A stretch of DNA of 64,000 nt from Dipteris shenzhenensis (Eukaryota; Polypodiophyta; Polypodiopsida; Gleicheniales): the NCBI GenBank assembly GCA_047967505.1, contig CM106540.1; one strand, written 5' to 3'. A model generated the notes under the pieces. That model was given only the letters and a program-made list of their open reading frames with translations. It ran no database searches and was not told the DNA's origin. The position numbers and the translations under genes were made by a program. Below, piece by piece: positions 1 to 10,320 of the stretch (position 1 is its first letter; the number at the start of each line of letters is the position of its first letter).

Positions 1-1233
1 GTTGCCCTTGGTACAAGTGATGCCATAATCAAGTGTGCCTTTGATGTATTTCAGCACCCGCATCCCTGTCCTCCAATGGTTCTCCCGGGGCTTATTGGAA
101 AACCTGCTTAGTACACCAGTCGCAAAGCTGATGTCCAACCGCGTGTTGCACAGGTAAATCAAATTGCCCACAAGTCTTCTGTACTTCCCTTCGTCCACCA
201 ATGGTGATGAATCCTCGTTTGAGAGCTTCACGTCAACCTCCAAAGGGGTACCAACTATCTTGCACTCAACCATGCCAAATGCCTTCAGTATCTCTCCAGT
301 ATACTTCAGCTGTGAAATGAAGATCTGTTTAGGCTCTTGCCAAACTTCAATCCCCAAACAGAAATGCATCAGTCCAAGATCTGTCATTTCAAACTGTCTT
401 CCTAGCGAATGCTTTGTCTGCGAGATCTTCTCTTCATGGTTCCCTGTTATGACAAGGTCGTCCACATAAAGGACCACGATCATACACTTGTCTCCTCTGA
501 AGATATACAAATTTGCATCAGATGGGCTCCTCCTGAATCCGTTTTGCAAAAAGTAGGCATCAATCCGCTGGTACCACGCTCGTGGAGCCTGTTTCAGCCC
601 GTAAAGTGCCTTCTTCAGTTTACAGACTTTACCTTCTGAACCGCGGATCACAAAACCTGGTGGTTGTTTCACGTATACCTCCTCCTTGAGATCTCCATTC
701 AGAAAGGCGGATTTTACATCCATCTGAAACACGGGCCAACTTCCCTGGGCTGCTAAAGGTAAAACACTGCGAATTGTGGTTAGTCGAGCTGTGGGAGCAA
801 AAGTATCTTGATAATCAAAACCATGTACCTGTGCGAATCCTTTTGCCACAAGCCAAGCCTTATACTTATCCAACATGCCGTCGGACTTGTACTTGATCTT
901 GTATACCTACTTTATGCCGATTACCTTGCGTTTTGGTGGATGATCCACAAGGTCCCAAGTATTGTTCTTCATTATGAAGCCATACTCCGACTGCATAGCT
1001 TCCATCCACCTATCATCACCCTATGCCTCTTCAAGACACTTGGGTTCATCAACACGGATCACTTCTGTCATCAAAGCATAGTTGACCAAGTGTTCATTCG
1101 TCCTTTGCTTCTCTAATCTCTTAAACCGGCGGTGTTCGGATGGTTCCTCCTCAATGGCTGGAGGTTCTCTGCCGTCCAAAAGCTGCTTTACCCACTTCGG
1201 GAATGACCGTTGCCGTTGTGGTTCTGTAGGCTC
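1..1233 (-). pseudogene. Copia reverse transcriptase domain (partial, with stops)
   Basis: Minus-strand translation gives the Copia RT: the WDLVDHPP start motif, the YKARLVAKGF-like region near 860, the VKSAFLNG motif near 700, and the catalytic LYVDDL motif at about 455-475. In the element this domain would copy the RNA genome into cDNA inside virus-like particles. The frame is broken by TAA at about 1234, by TAG near 1022 and by TAG near 907, where a Trp is expected. The upstream linker is acidic and Pro-rich. The domain runs off the left edge of the window. Family assignment is very secure; the copy is dead. Confidence 0.92.
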
Positions 1234-2228
1234 TTATTTATCTTGAATCCTCACAAACACCGTTGGGGGAGTTCGGTCTGTTGTTAGTGGTGGTACTGAA
1301 TGGATATCCTGGTCCTGGTTGTCTGGGAAGGAAGTATCCTCCTCCAATTGATGCGGCTGTTCTGAGAAGACTACATCGCGACTTACTATTACCTTCTTGG
1401 TAACAGGGTTATAGAGACGGTAACGCTTCGCCTCTTCACTGTAGCCCAAGAAAATACACTTCCGGCTCTTCGATTCCCATTTGGTCCTGTTATCATCAGG
1501 GACATGCACAAAATAGTCACATCCAAAAACTCTGAAATGTGCAGCTAAAGGTTTCTTACCAGAAAAGGCCTGCAGTGAAGTCATCCCGTTCACAGCCTTC
1601 GTGTAGCTACGATTCAGAATGTAAACTGCCGTGTTACATGCTTCAGCCCAAAAAGTCTTTGGCAAATCTGTCCCTTTCATCATACTCCTGCCCATTTCAC
1701 AGATGACGTGCATCTTGCGTTTTGCTACTTCATTTTGTTGTGATGTATGTGGCGGGGGGTTTCTGCCTCTTGATCCCGTGACTTTTGCAGTAACTTTTGA
1801 ATTCACTTGATGTGAACTCTCCACCTCTATCTGATCTCGACTTCTTCACCTTCCTCCCCAATTCTCTCGACCGTTACATGCCATTCCTTGAGCTTACTAA
1901 AAGCCTCGTCTTTAGTCTTCATGAAGTATATCCATAACCTTCTACTGTAGTCGTCGATCAGCGTCATGAAGTAGTAGGAACCACCCAAAGCTTCCGTCTC
2001 CATCTTTCCGCAGAGGTCCGTGTGAATGAGCTCTAGAGGATCCTTTGCCCTGCTGGCCTCTTTAGGAAAGGGATGCCGATGTTGCTTGCCCATCATGCAA
2101 GCTTCACATACATCGGACAGATCTGTAATTTCTGGTAGGTCTACAATCATTCCACTTTTATGGATCTCCTTTAAAGAACTAAGGTTTAGATGACCAAACC
2201 TCTCATGCCACAGCTTAGTGTTCTTCAC
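1234..2228 (-). pseudogene. Copia GAG-pre-integrase and integrase core
   Basis: Two frames are needed. The first (2228-1827) has the pre-integrase zinc module (WHERFGHLN ... CEACMMGKQ) and the first catalytic Asp region (LIHTDLCGK) with LIDDYSRR. Near 1830 the frame shifts. The next frame carries the RSDRGGEF second-Asp motif, then the region normally ending in AERKN, which reads AKRKM here. The catalytic Glu is therefore replaced by Lys at about 1705, consistent with a G-to-A change. Integrase would join the cDNA ends to host DNA. With a frameshift and a lost catalytic residue it is inactive. Confidence 0.93.
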
Positions 2229-2234
2229 ATCCGC

Positions 2235-2600
2235 TCAGGCACTAAAAGCTGAGAGTTCGTAGATGTTGTTGCGCCGTGTACCTTTACTAATGACCTTCCC
2301 TTGAAGATCCAAAATCTGTGCGCCATTCTTATCGAAGTGAACTTTGAGGTCCCGATCTGTGATCGCAGAAACGGACAAGTTCCTCTTGATATCTGACACA
2401 TAAAGAACATCGGACAACTATTTTACAACTCCATCTGACTTGAGAGCAATCGTACCTTTTCCTTTTGCTGGACATTTTGCATCATTACCGACTGCTACCA
2501 AGATGTCATTCCCTACCGGCTGTAGAGAGGTATACCAATCCTTTCGACTGGTCATGTGGCGCGATGCACCACTGTCAATAATCCAAGGTTCATCCGCATG
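2235..2600 (-). pseudogene. Copia aspartic protease region
   Basis: The minus strand at about 2570-2590 reads IIDSGASRHM, the DSG active-site triad of Copia proteases. It is followed by the typical VLYVSDIKRNLSVSAI segment (about 2400-2340) that leads into pre-integrase. A stop (TAG, near 2419) separates the active-site half from the downstream half. The enzyme would cleave the polyprotein. The DSG triad itself is intact here, unlike in the Copia at 26008-33474. Confidence 0.85.
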
Positions 2601-2704
2601 TACATGAACTGCCTCCGTGCAAATCTCCTCAATTGCTACGAACAGCTCTATTGGTACTGCTTGCGCGCTGTTGCTGGACTCTTTCTTTACTCCGTTCTTC
2701 TCAT

Positions 2705-3510
2705 CTACAATCTTCTTTCAGCACTCATTCTGCTTGTGCCCTGCCTTGTTGCAATAGAAGCACTTGATCTTCTTCTTTCTCTTTTTATCATCAGAAGAAG
2801 ATGGGTTACCAGAGTCCTTACCCTTACCTTTCTTTGATCCAGCGTAGAAAGCCGAATCTTCTCCAGTCTTCGTCTTTTGACGCATCTCCTCCTCCAGAAG
2901 CATTGCGCTAAAATCCTCAAAGTTGAGGGACGGATTTCTGTTCTGCGTATTCAGCGCCGTAACAAGACCGTCGTACTTTCGTGGGAGAATCCGTGTGCAC
3001 CTTCATGCTAGATTCTCGCTGGTGATGGTGATGCCAATCGCAATCATCTGATCGTGCAGATTCTTCACCCTGGTGATGAACTTCTCTGTCGCTTCAGACT
3101 CATACAATTTCTTATTTGCGAGTTGAGTCTCCAGATTCTGAATCCGCATCTGATTCATGGTCTCGTACTGATTTTTCAAGACCGTCCATGCCTCCTCCGC
3201 TGTGGTGACATGTTGAATTAACGCCATGACGGAATCACTTACACTGCAGACAATAGAACACAACGCATCTGCATTTCTTCTTGTCCACGCGAGAATCTCA
3301 TCCGCAGTTGGTACTATCTATTGTCCTGCATTGGCTGGAACCGGTCTCGCAAACGGCTTCACGTCCACCCCAGTAGCAGTATCCTAAAGCTCGTATGTGC
3401 TTAGGATGGTCTTCATCTTGAACTTCCAGAGTGGATAGTTAGAGCCGTCCAACTTTTCGCTTTTGCCGAACAGGGGGATTCGCAGTCTTGCGGGCTGGGT
3501 CATCTCTCAC
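2705..3510 (-). pseudogene. Copia gag (UBN2-type) with CCHC zinc knuckle
   Basis: The gag start lies near 3500, with the FGKSEKLDGSNYPLWKFKM region typical of the Copia gag N-terminus. The helical UBN2-like part follows (3263-3003; TAEEAWTVLKNQYE, then ATEKFITRVKNLHDQM). A zinc knuckle CFYCNKAGHKQNEC (CX2CX4HX4C) sits at about 2718-2765. In-frame stops near 3385 (in place of a Trp or Gln) and 3320, plus a frame break near 2990, disrupt it. Gag would form the virus-like particle and bind the RNA. Confidence 0.88.
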
Positions 3511-3560
3511 AATCTGCTCGCAAACAGAAACACACTACCAAATCTTCTTGCTAGAGTCCA

Positions 3561-3573
3561 GGCTCTGATACCA
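3561..3573 (-). other. Primer-binding site, initiator Met-tRNA type
   Basis: The minus strand reads TGGTATCAGAGCC directly against the LTR end. This is complementary to the 3' end of plant initiator Met-tRNA and is the usual primer site of plant Copia elements. It fixes the LTR boundary at 3573/3574 and the element's orientation. Confidence 0.9.
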
Positions 3574-3970
3574 TGTAAGAAAACAAAACAACATCTGTGC
3601 TCAACTAATAACACGATCTCGTACGCAAGAGAGAAAAGCAGATAGTATGGAGAATCAAAAATTTGATTACTATAGAGCTGATATAATAGATGGCGCTGCC
3701 TCCCAGCCGTGCGCTCCTATGAGAGAAGCTTCGATGGCGTGCTGGAAACAGTAGAGGACGGAGGTTGGATGCTAAGGAATCAGGGTTGCTATAGCCAGTG
3801 ATGAAATGGGCTTCACAGGCTTGCTCTTATATAGCCACCACTAGTAGTCGGTTAGACCCAATTGGGTGACCGACCCAATCCGCTTAAAACGGCCGACTGG
3901 GGGTCGGTCCCGAAATAGGCCACCGACCACACGATAGAACCAGTGCGCAAAATAGAGCAACTAACTTACG
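3574..3970 (-). mobile_element. 5' LTR of the first Copia element (outer end approximate)
   Basis: The inner end is fixed by the primer site and reads TGTAAG on the plus strand. A matching imperfect inverted terminus, CTTACG, occurs at 3965-3970, giving an LTR of about 397 bp. A TATA-like element (TATAAGAGC on the minus strand, about 3817-3836) would drive transcription leftward into gag. The partner LTR lies outside the window, so the outer end and target duplication cannot be confirmed. The segment is rich in a GGTCGGT/ACCGACC motif (about 3850-3930). Confidence 0.6.
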
Positions 3971-4114
3971 GTGTCCGTTCGGCCCACAGCCATCCGGGAT
4001 CATCTGGGGCTCCAAACAGGCCCCGCAACCCGAGTGGGCTGCCCCGGGAAATGCTCCGTCTACCCTCAGTGCGGTCAGTCATGGGATGCCTTCCCGCACT
4101 TGCATGTAGCCTAG

Positions 4115-4670
4115 TTAGCAGTGTGCCAACTCTGTCCAGCCATCAGGCCATAGGATCAACATCCACCTAGTGATGCGTCCTGTCATGCAGGGTTTGTTGA
4201 CCAAGTATAGCAATGCTTGATGGTCCACGAAGAAGACAAACTTGTTAGCTAACAAGTAGTGCCTGAACTTCTTGATTGCATAGACCATGGCGACACCCTC
4301 TCTCTCAGTGGTGGTGTAGTTAACTTCGACCTCATTTAGTTGACGGCTCGCAAAGTATACGAAGTAATCCAAATTATGCTCCCTGGGCTGGGCTAACACA
4401 CATCCAATGACAAAGTTAGAGGCAACAATGTGGACGTGGAATATTAAATTCCAATTGGGAGACCTCAATACTGGTGCGGTGGCTACAGCTAGCTTGAGGG
4501 TTTCAAAGGATGTTTGGCATTCTTCCGTCCACTCAAAGGATACTAGCAGCTTGTATAACAGGCGGGCTATGTTGGCATAGAACAAGATAAATCTATGGTA
4601 ATAGCCCGTATGGCCAGTAAATCGTTGGACTCGCTTAGCATTGGTGGGAGGCAGTAGCTCCAAGATGAGT
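4115..4670 (-). pseudogene. Gypsy RT C-terminus / RNase H fragment
   Basis: A 182-residue open frame matches the end of RT and start of RNase H of a non-chromoviral gypsy. It has GHTGYYHRFI, a VHIVASNF segment where VHTDASNF is usual, FASRQLNEVEVNYTTTEREG, FRHYLLANKF and FVDHQALLYLVN. It is closely similar in wording to the same part of the plus-strand gypsy at 51100-51560, so both are from one lineage. The Asp of the RNase H DAS motif is lost, and both ends stop abruptly. No LTR is associated. Confidence 0.85.
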
Positions 4671-4851
4671 TTGATTTTCCCGCGTAGTTACACGAGAGTG
4701 GAGCATTGATATCTAACGGGAACTGTAGAGAGAGAATGCTGTTGTAGAGAGAGAAAGTGCTGCTGAGATGAGAGAATGGCCTGGGGAGAAGTTGGCTGCA
4801 CCCAAGGAGCTGGAGAGGTTCTGCTACATCATCCAAAAGGAGGGAGAAGAA

Positions 4852-5106
4852 AAGTGACGAATTTTCATGTAGGGAATGAAGGGGAGAGGCCTTCTTTTAT
4901 AGGCTCAGCCCCCCCCCCCAGGCTTAGAGTGGAAGGTGGACACTTGTCCCAGATTTTTGGTGGGCTGCAATCCCAAAGAGGACAGCCCACAACCTGTCCC
5001 AAATTTGGGGCCAGACACTTGGCCTACATGCCCTGCCACTTGCCATGCATGCTGCCACATGTGTGGGACAGGTGGACTGACCTGCCAGCTCAGATTCCAT
5101 GTGGCA
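4852..5106. repeat. Direct repeat, copy 1 (255 bp)
   Basis: This copy and 5162-5414 are almost identical. By eye I see one substitution (ATTTTCATG/ATTTTCCTG) and a C-run of 11 versus 9. The period is 310 bp, with 55 bp of unrelated spacer. The unit includes CCTTCTTTTATAGGC, a TATA-like stretch, followed by a C-run and several TGCCAC/TGTGGCA words. It has no TG...CA termini and no primer site, so a recent tandem duplication fits better than an LTR pair. Confidence 0.9.
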
Positions 5107-5161
5107 CTCTGGGTCTATTTGGAGGTGAAGACCCTGGAACTATGTCAATTTTGTGATCCTC

Positions 5162-5414
5162 AAGTGACGAATTTTCCTGTAGGGAATGAAGGGGAGAGGC
5201 CTTCTTTTATAGGCTCAGCCCCCCCCCAGGCTTAGAGTGGAAGGTGGACACTTGTCCCAGATTTTTGGTGGGCTGCAATCCCAAAGAGGACAGCCCACAA
5301 CCTGTCCCAAATTTGGGGCCAGACACTTGGCCTACATGCCCTGCCACTTGCCATGCATGCTGCCACATGTGTGGGACAGGTGGACTGACCTGCCAGCTCA
5401 GATTCCATGTGGCA
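5162..5414. repeat. Direct repeat, copy 2 (253 bp)
   Basis: Second copy of the 310-bp-period tandem duplication. It differs from copy 1 by a C-run shorter by two bases and one visible substitution. The sequence beyond its end (ACCACGTGTCAGCTGCCACGTG, about 5419-5440) is not present after copy 1. Confidence 0.9.
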
Positions 5415-5912
5415 GTCTACCACGTGTCAGCTGCCACGTGACTCCCAAAAACCCTAAAATTTCAAAGTTGTCAGAATTCAATTTTGATCGCACCCACGGG
5501 TTCCTAACAACTTGGACTACCTATTGACGTACTCTAAGGTCATAATTGAGCCATACAGAGCTCGTTTGTTTGTCGTCTTATCTTGTATCTCCATTACTCT
5601 TGGCATGCTGCCAGGCCCACACCCAAAGCTCAGGGAACATTCTCTTGAATGGTTCCTAGGTCAGTATGCAATCTGTGCATTTGATTGGTCCCATGTTTGG
5701 GTACTCGGTGGGGTGTGGTTTCCAAATGTCCCTCTCAAAGAGAAGCCATCACTCTTGTGGGTCACTAATGCCCATAATCCCAAGCAAGGGGGTCCACCCT
5801 CAAATGCTAGACCTAGTCCCCATTGTCCGTAACTGAACAGTAGGAAAACATTTCATTTCTTAATAAGCATACTATTGAAAAACAAAAAGAAATAGTACCA
5901 AGCAAGTGGATA
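5415..5912. other. No recognisable gene
   Basis: Non-coding by inspection. It begins with two CACGTG words (5420-5440). Short open frames here have no recognisable protein motifs. Confidence 0.5.
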
Positions 5913-6880
5913 CATGTTGAAGCAGGATGACACTTCTCCCAAGAAATAAAGAGAAATCTTTAAGATTGACTTCGGTCAAAGAAAGTTGACTTTGGTTAAC
6001 TAGTAAAGTTTTACTTTCCTTTGTGTTGCATTGGTTAAACAACATTGTGGGGATGCCCACAAGGGACTAAATGTGCAAGGTGCATGACTTTAAAGAGTCT
6101 ATATTCCCCCACTTTTTAAGAGGAAAAGCACAAGGCAAGTGGCGCCCCAATTAATGAAGGGCCCACTTCGGCTAAAATCATTAAAGGCGCCCACGCTTTG
6201 GAAAAAAAAAGAGCCTGCTTTTGGAAAAATCCAAAGATTACTTTTTAGAAAAAACGCCTATTCTAGGCAAGAAAAGCAGGCCCAGCGTTTAGAAAGCACA
6301 TGCTTTCCAGCTGGTTGGCCTAGTCTTTAAAATAAGGGCCTTTAGGCTCCAAGTTGTATTGAGGATTGTATCCAAAATCTGCTCCCTAGTGAGCCACCTT
6401 GTACAAAGAGAGTTCTATTGCTATTGCAATAAAGACCTTCGTAGGTGGGACCTTTATTTCTGGGCCCTAGTGGTGTGTTCATGTTTCCTCTCTCCCTATC
6501 CCGTCTTCTCTCTCTGCTGCATATCAACTACCAGCTTCATCGTTGAGTCTCTACCGCACAGCCCGAAGTTTCCAGCCTCTAGGCGAGGTCTACCCTCATC
6601 TGCGATTTGCTCCAAAGTGCTGCAATTCAACCTTCTTGCTGCAATTGAAGTTTCCAGCCTTGTTTCCAAGGTGTGAATTAGTTCTGGCAGCTGGGTTTGT
6701 TTCAAGAGATGAGCTTGTGGTGCGGTTAACATTTCAGCCCCTCAACCTGTGTCTTTACTTTGTGTGGCAATTAAATACTGATAAAGAGACTAAAATCAAC
6801 CTATATCACCAGCATCACGCGTTCTCAAACAGCAAGGCTAGGAGTCCCTCAAGACGTAAGGGACGCTACAATCCGGTTAT
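5913..6880 (+). mobile_element. Possible LTR remnant
   Basis: The order resembles a plant LTR read on the plus strand. There is an upstream part with TTGAC-type dyads (5960-6010), a TTTAAAATAAGG TATA-like element near 6327, an AATAAAG polyadenylation-like signal at about 6428, and a CT-rich tract (6484-6522) as seen after LTR transcription starts. I find no partner, primer site or convincing termini, so this could be a solo LTR, a truncated element or ordinary promoter-like sequence. Confidence 0.3.
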
Positions 6881-6988
6881 GAGAAAGAGTCTTGGCTGAA
6901 CTAGCCAGACCATCAACAAATGGATCTCGCCCGAGTACACATTACACATAGTGCGATAAGGAATCAAATTGTATGATACACTCTCCTT

Positions 6989-7570
6989 TTGCTAATATAT
7001 GCAGATGAGGTGGTTTCATATGCAAGAGAGGAAAGTGGCTTACAAAGGCAGTTTGACACCAAGATGTTCATAGGGAGGAAGCAATACAAACAAACCACAT
7101 TCACATTTGAGGAAAAATATCTGAAGATGGCTCAATCATACAAATACTTAGGTCTAGAGCTACAGACGACTAAAAATGGAATGCATACATGGAAAAAAGA
7201 ATTCAAGGACAAGTCACAGCACTCTTTAAACTTCATAATAAATGCAAAAAATCGCAGATCTAGAGTTGGGAGATGAAAAAACCCCTATACACTGCAATGA
7301 TACAAACCATGATCCTCTATGGATGCCAAGCTTGGTCTCGAGGACTCGCCAAAGAAGATTAGAAGAAAATGGAAAGGATGCAAAAAACGTTCATGATAGA
7401 AGAACTGAGGACTAAGGTTCAGACCCCCTACCCCATTTTGCTGGCAGAAACATGCTACATTGGAAGGGGGAGATCTATGCCAGCACATTCCTTGCCTTGT
7501 TACAGTTGTAAAAATGGGCAAGGATAAAATCCTCGACGAGGCAATGGAGACAAAGCTTGCTAGGGCAAGA
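6989..7570 (+). pseudogene. LINE reverse transcriptase fragment
   Basis: The first frame (6989-7276) starts with LIYADEVV, the LINE RT active-site motif normally YADD. It continues with EESGLQRQF, FTFEEKYLKMAQSYKYLGLEL and KEFKDKS, the usual palm/thumb order of plant non-LTR RTs. After a frameshift near 7276, a second frame continues with MIQTMILYGCQAW and LLAETCYI, also typical of LINE thumb/C-terminal regions. Only the 3' part of an RT is present, and the second catalytic Asp is Glu. No poly-A tail or target duplication was identified. Confidence 0.8.
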
Positions 7571-7985
7571 GTCGAGTCTAGCTAGCTAACAGCCTAAACT
7601 GTTAAGAGTTGAGGGCATCTCAGGTGTAGATCTAATGAGAGAGCGCTTCTATTGTGGGTTTGCTCACCCCCCTTTTAGGCTAGGATAGGGAGAGAGTAGA
7701 GGGCTCGTAGGCCCATTTCAGTGGGCTGTTAGGGGCAGTCTTGAGGCAAACCCTTGGCACCCTGGCAGGCCTTTTATAGTGGGCTGGTCTGGCCTAGGAT
7801 GGCCGACCAGCTGGTCGGCCAAACCTACTGCTTCGGTCGGCAATATCAGCCCCCAAGTCGGCCTACACGCTGCCCTATTTATAGGGCCAGCCTCCCCCAT
7901 TCTTGGCATCACTTGAAGTTCTCCTTCCCTCTTTTGGGTGTTCCCTCCTTGCTATATACACAGTTTTTTTTCCTCTATCAGTGTC

Positions 7986-7988
<3 letters not shown>
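7571..7988. other. Non-coding; contains a 20-bp perfect palindrome
   Basis: No gene is seen. Positions 7801-7820 form a perfect palindrome centred on CAGCTG, with further GGTCGGC/GGCCGAC words at 7833-7866. A CCTATTTATAGGG element (about 7873-7886) is TATA-like and itself palindromic, followed by CT-rich sequence. This could be a decayed LTR or promoter, but nothing proves it. Confidence 0.4.

Positions 7989-8033
<45 letters not shown>
7989..8033. repeat. (TC)n microsatellite
   Basis: Uninterrupted TC dinucleotide run of about 45 bp. The open frames across it on either strand (RE or SL repeats) are artefacts. Confidence 0.97.
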
Positions 8034-8040
<7 letters not shown>

Positions 8041-8512
8041 ATACTTCCGCACATTTCACACTCACATAAACCCCACAATTGAATACTTTACCATATTTAA
8101 TCAAAACTCGGGTACAAGTATCTATGATGTGCGCACAAATAACGTGCAACATAGATTCTGATGACATGGGCCATGGCAGGTAAGATTTTGAAGCCACGAT
8201 TCAATATGGCCCTGTGATCTCTAGAGTCACAACGAATTGTGCTAGTGGCTCTTGGAAAGAGAAGGTTAAATAATGCTGGCAATTTGGAGACACCTACCTC
8301 TTATCACATGTACTTATCTTGCTCTAGTAGAAAAAAAATAACACATATCAAATTATCAAGCTGCAGTCATTCACCCAGAATCAGCACTTGAACGAATATC
8401 ACCCAAACTGTACTATAGACATACCGTTGTTCATCAATCCCAACATATGATAGCAAGAGGATGCAAAAATACAATTGTGGAGGCCACATACATTTTTCCA
8501 AGATGCCAACAA

Positions 8513-8712
8513 GCTGAGGATTCTACATTTGATTCCAAGTACTTTGATGATTCAGCACATGCATTTCTACTATTTATATGCTGTTCTATCCATCTACATT
8601 CACCTCTTGTCATTTCTGCATACCTAGGCTGTTAAACTAGCATGTTGTATGCTAGGCTGTGAAACTAGGGTTAAGCTAGCATGTTGTAGGCTAATTTAGC
8701 TACATTGATATC
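8513..8712 (+). repeat. Dispersed repeat, copy A
   Basis: The stretch starting GGATTCTACATTTGATTC and running to CTAATTTAGCTACA is repeated with moderate divergence at 18484-18640 in the same orientation. Copy A has an extra internal duplication of the GCTAGGCTGTGAAACTAGG/CTAGCATGTTGTA segment (8640-8695). There is no coding capacity and no known family that I recognise. Confidence 0.75.
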
Positions 8713-9429
8713 AGAGACCCTTTTTAGGGAATTTGTGGCGAAAAACATGTCATTTCGTTTTGAAACTTGGAGCACGTCTTCATGAGCCCGGGGCCTACCT
8801 ACTTGCAAAGTTCTGTCACGGCCAAGTGTCTGGATTTCCAGATAGACACGTGGCAGCCAAAGGTTGCTGTAGATTTCAAAGTGCTCAAAATGGCACAATT
8901 CTGGTATCATTGTGTTCAGCTTGACCAGGAGATCATAAGCCCTCATTAATTGCAGTGAAATTCCCAAGTTTGACCCAGGAATTATCATAATCAAGTGAAA
9001 GGCAGAACAGGAAATATGCAACGATGTGGCAGGTTACTGCTCCAAATCCTGTTTTTTCTGCATAAACAAAATCACCTCTGCCCCAGGAGCACCTGCACCA
9101 AGTTTTGGGACCATCAAATGTCATTTTCCCCTTCAGTTACCTTGAAAGTGGTGTGCAGGTAGTGTAAATTGAAGGTTTTCTCTACCTACAGGTCTGATAA
9201 ATTGGGGTTTTTCAGTTTGATCTGTTATTCTGCTCTACTCTATTCCATTCATACCTAAATTCAACCTTGGTTGGAGAATTGAGCCCTAATTCAGTCAAAT
9301 TGGGCAAACTGTGTAATTGTCTAGTCAGAATTACCACGTGGCATTGAATCTACTGCCCTGGCCAGCCAGAATTTTCTGTCCTGGGGATCCGAATGCATAA
9401 TGCCGTCCAAGCCTCTCAACCGTTGCTGC
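8713..9429. other. No recognisable gene
   Basis: AT-moderate sequence with isolated CACGTGGCA words (about 8848 and 9337). The short frames here show no protein motif. Confidence 0.45.
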
Positions 9430-10320
9430 AACTATGTCCCTGCAGATCGAGGGCCCGCACTCCGAAAGAAACGCATGGTCATCCTGTCACCCTATTGTAC
9501 CCAACGGGTCTGAAGGAGTGGTAGGAGAACTCTGCCCAGCGAATCTCCATATCCTGGAGGTCCAGACATGCACACTCATACCTATATGCCAACCACTGCA
9601 ATCCCAGGTCCTGCTCTTTGAGCCGCTCAATGGAGGCCAAGTCCCATCTCAAGGCTTTGTAAACACTGCCCTGGCAAGCCTGAAATCTCTATGCTGTCTA
9701 AACTCACAACCATCTAGTGTCTCTAGAAGGATCTCCTTAGGGGGAGTCTCCAAACACTCCACAATCAAAGTGAGCTCAAGGACTCTATTATCTGCAACCA
9801 CTCAAGCAACTGTCTGAGGAGGTGGCTCCAACACCGTGCCAAACACTCCTCCAATGAAGTAGAGAATGGACCTGTACTCCTTGGGGAGCCCTGCAAATCG
9901 GCGAGGCATAGGGAAGCGAGGTACGTCATGGGTCGACTCCATAACATCAACCCTAAACCCATGGTACCAATGGATAAGGTAAACAAGATAAGGGCGCAAA
10001 AGGATCGGGCTACGCTCCAACAGTGTCCGAGTAGTGTGGAGGGAGCTCAAATGGAGAAGAAAAACCCCTCTGCCATAGATGATAACCTCATGAATGTGGT
10101 TCCCATCCAATGCTAAGCTCGCCTAGATCCAATCACGAACCTGGCTCTTGGTTGACGTGAGGTCAACAATCCTGCCTACCACCGCCATGTCCCATGGTGA
10201 CTGTACGGCTTTCTTCACCTGGTATTTGTCCTCTGGAGAGAGAAGAACCTTAACGGTTTGGGGAGTCGAGGGCGCTGCCATGTGAGCCCCTCTGGCCAGA
10301 CCAACGGTCACCACCGAGAT
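9430..10320 (-). pseudogene. DUF4283-like ORF relic (LINE ORF1 / transposon-associated)
   Basis: Minus-strand frame from about 10300: VVGRIVDLTSTKSQVRDWI, TAG stop, ALDGNHIHEVIIYGRGVFLL, LERSPILLRPYLVYLIHW, FPMPRRFAGLPKEYRSILYF, IGGVFGTVLE, TGA stop, ELTLIVECLETPPKEI. This order (a conserved W-[IR] segment, GRG-[VL]F, a SPxLL...YLV segment, a xLPxEY segment, then IGxxxG) resembles the DUF4283 domain found in plant LINE ORF1 and related gag-like proteins. A frameshift near 9640 leads into an ERLKEQDLGLQWLAYRY-type tail. The match is by recall only, so the domain name is tentative. It is clearly degenerate. Confidence 0.55.

Larger units (their letters stand above)
1..3573 (-). mobile_element. 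Copia LTR retrotransposon, internal region (cut by window edge)
   Basis: Read on the minus strand, the region runs from a primer-binding site (3561-3573) through gag, a CCHC knuckle, a DSGAS protease motif, GAG-pre-integrase, integrase core and reverse transcriptase. This is the Ty1/copia order, with integrase before RT. RT continues past position 1 of the window, so RNase H and the second LTR lie outside. Stops and frameshifts interrupt the frame in gag, protease, integrase and RT, so this copy cannot make a polyprotein. Confidence 0.95.

Noticed and set aside
4852-5414. The two 255-bp repeats as an LTR pair
   Set aside because: No TG...CA ends, no primer site or purine tract, and only 55 bp between them.
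7875-8197. Overlapping frames with RERERE or SLSLSL repeats
   Set aside because: They are translations of a TC microsatellite.
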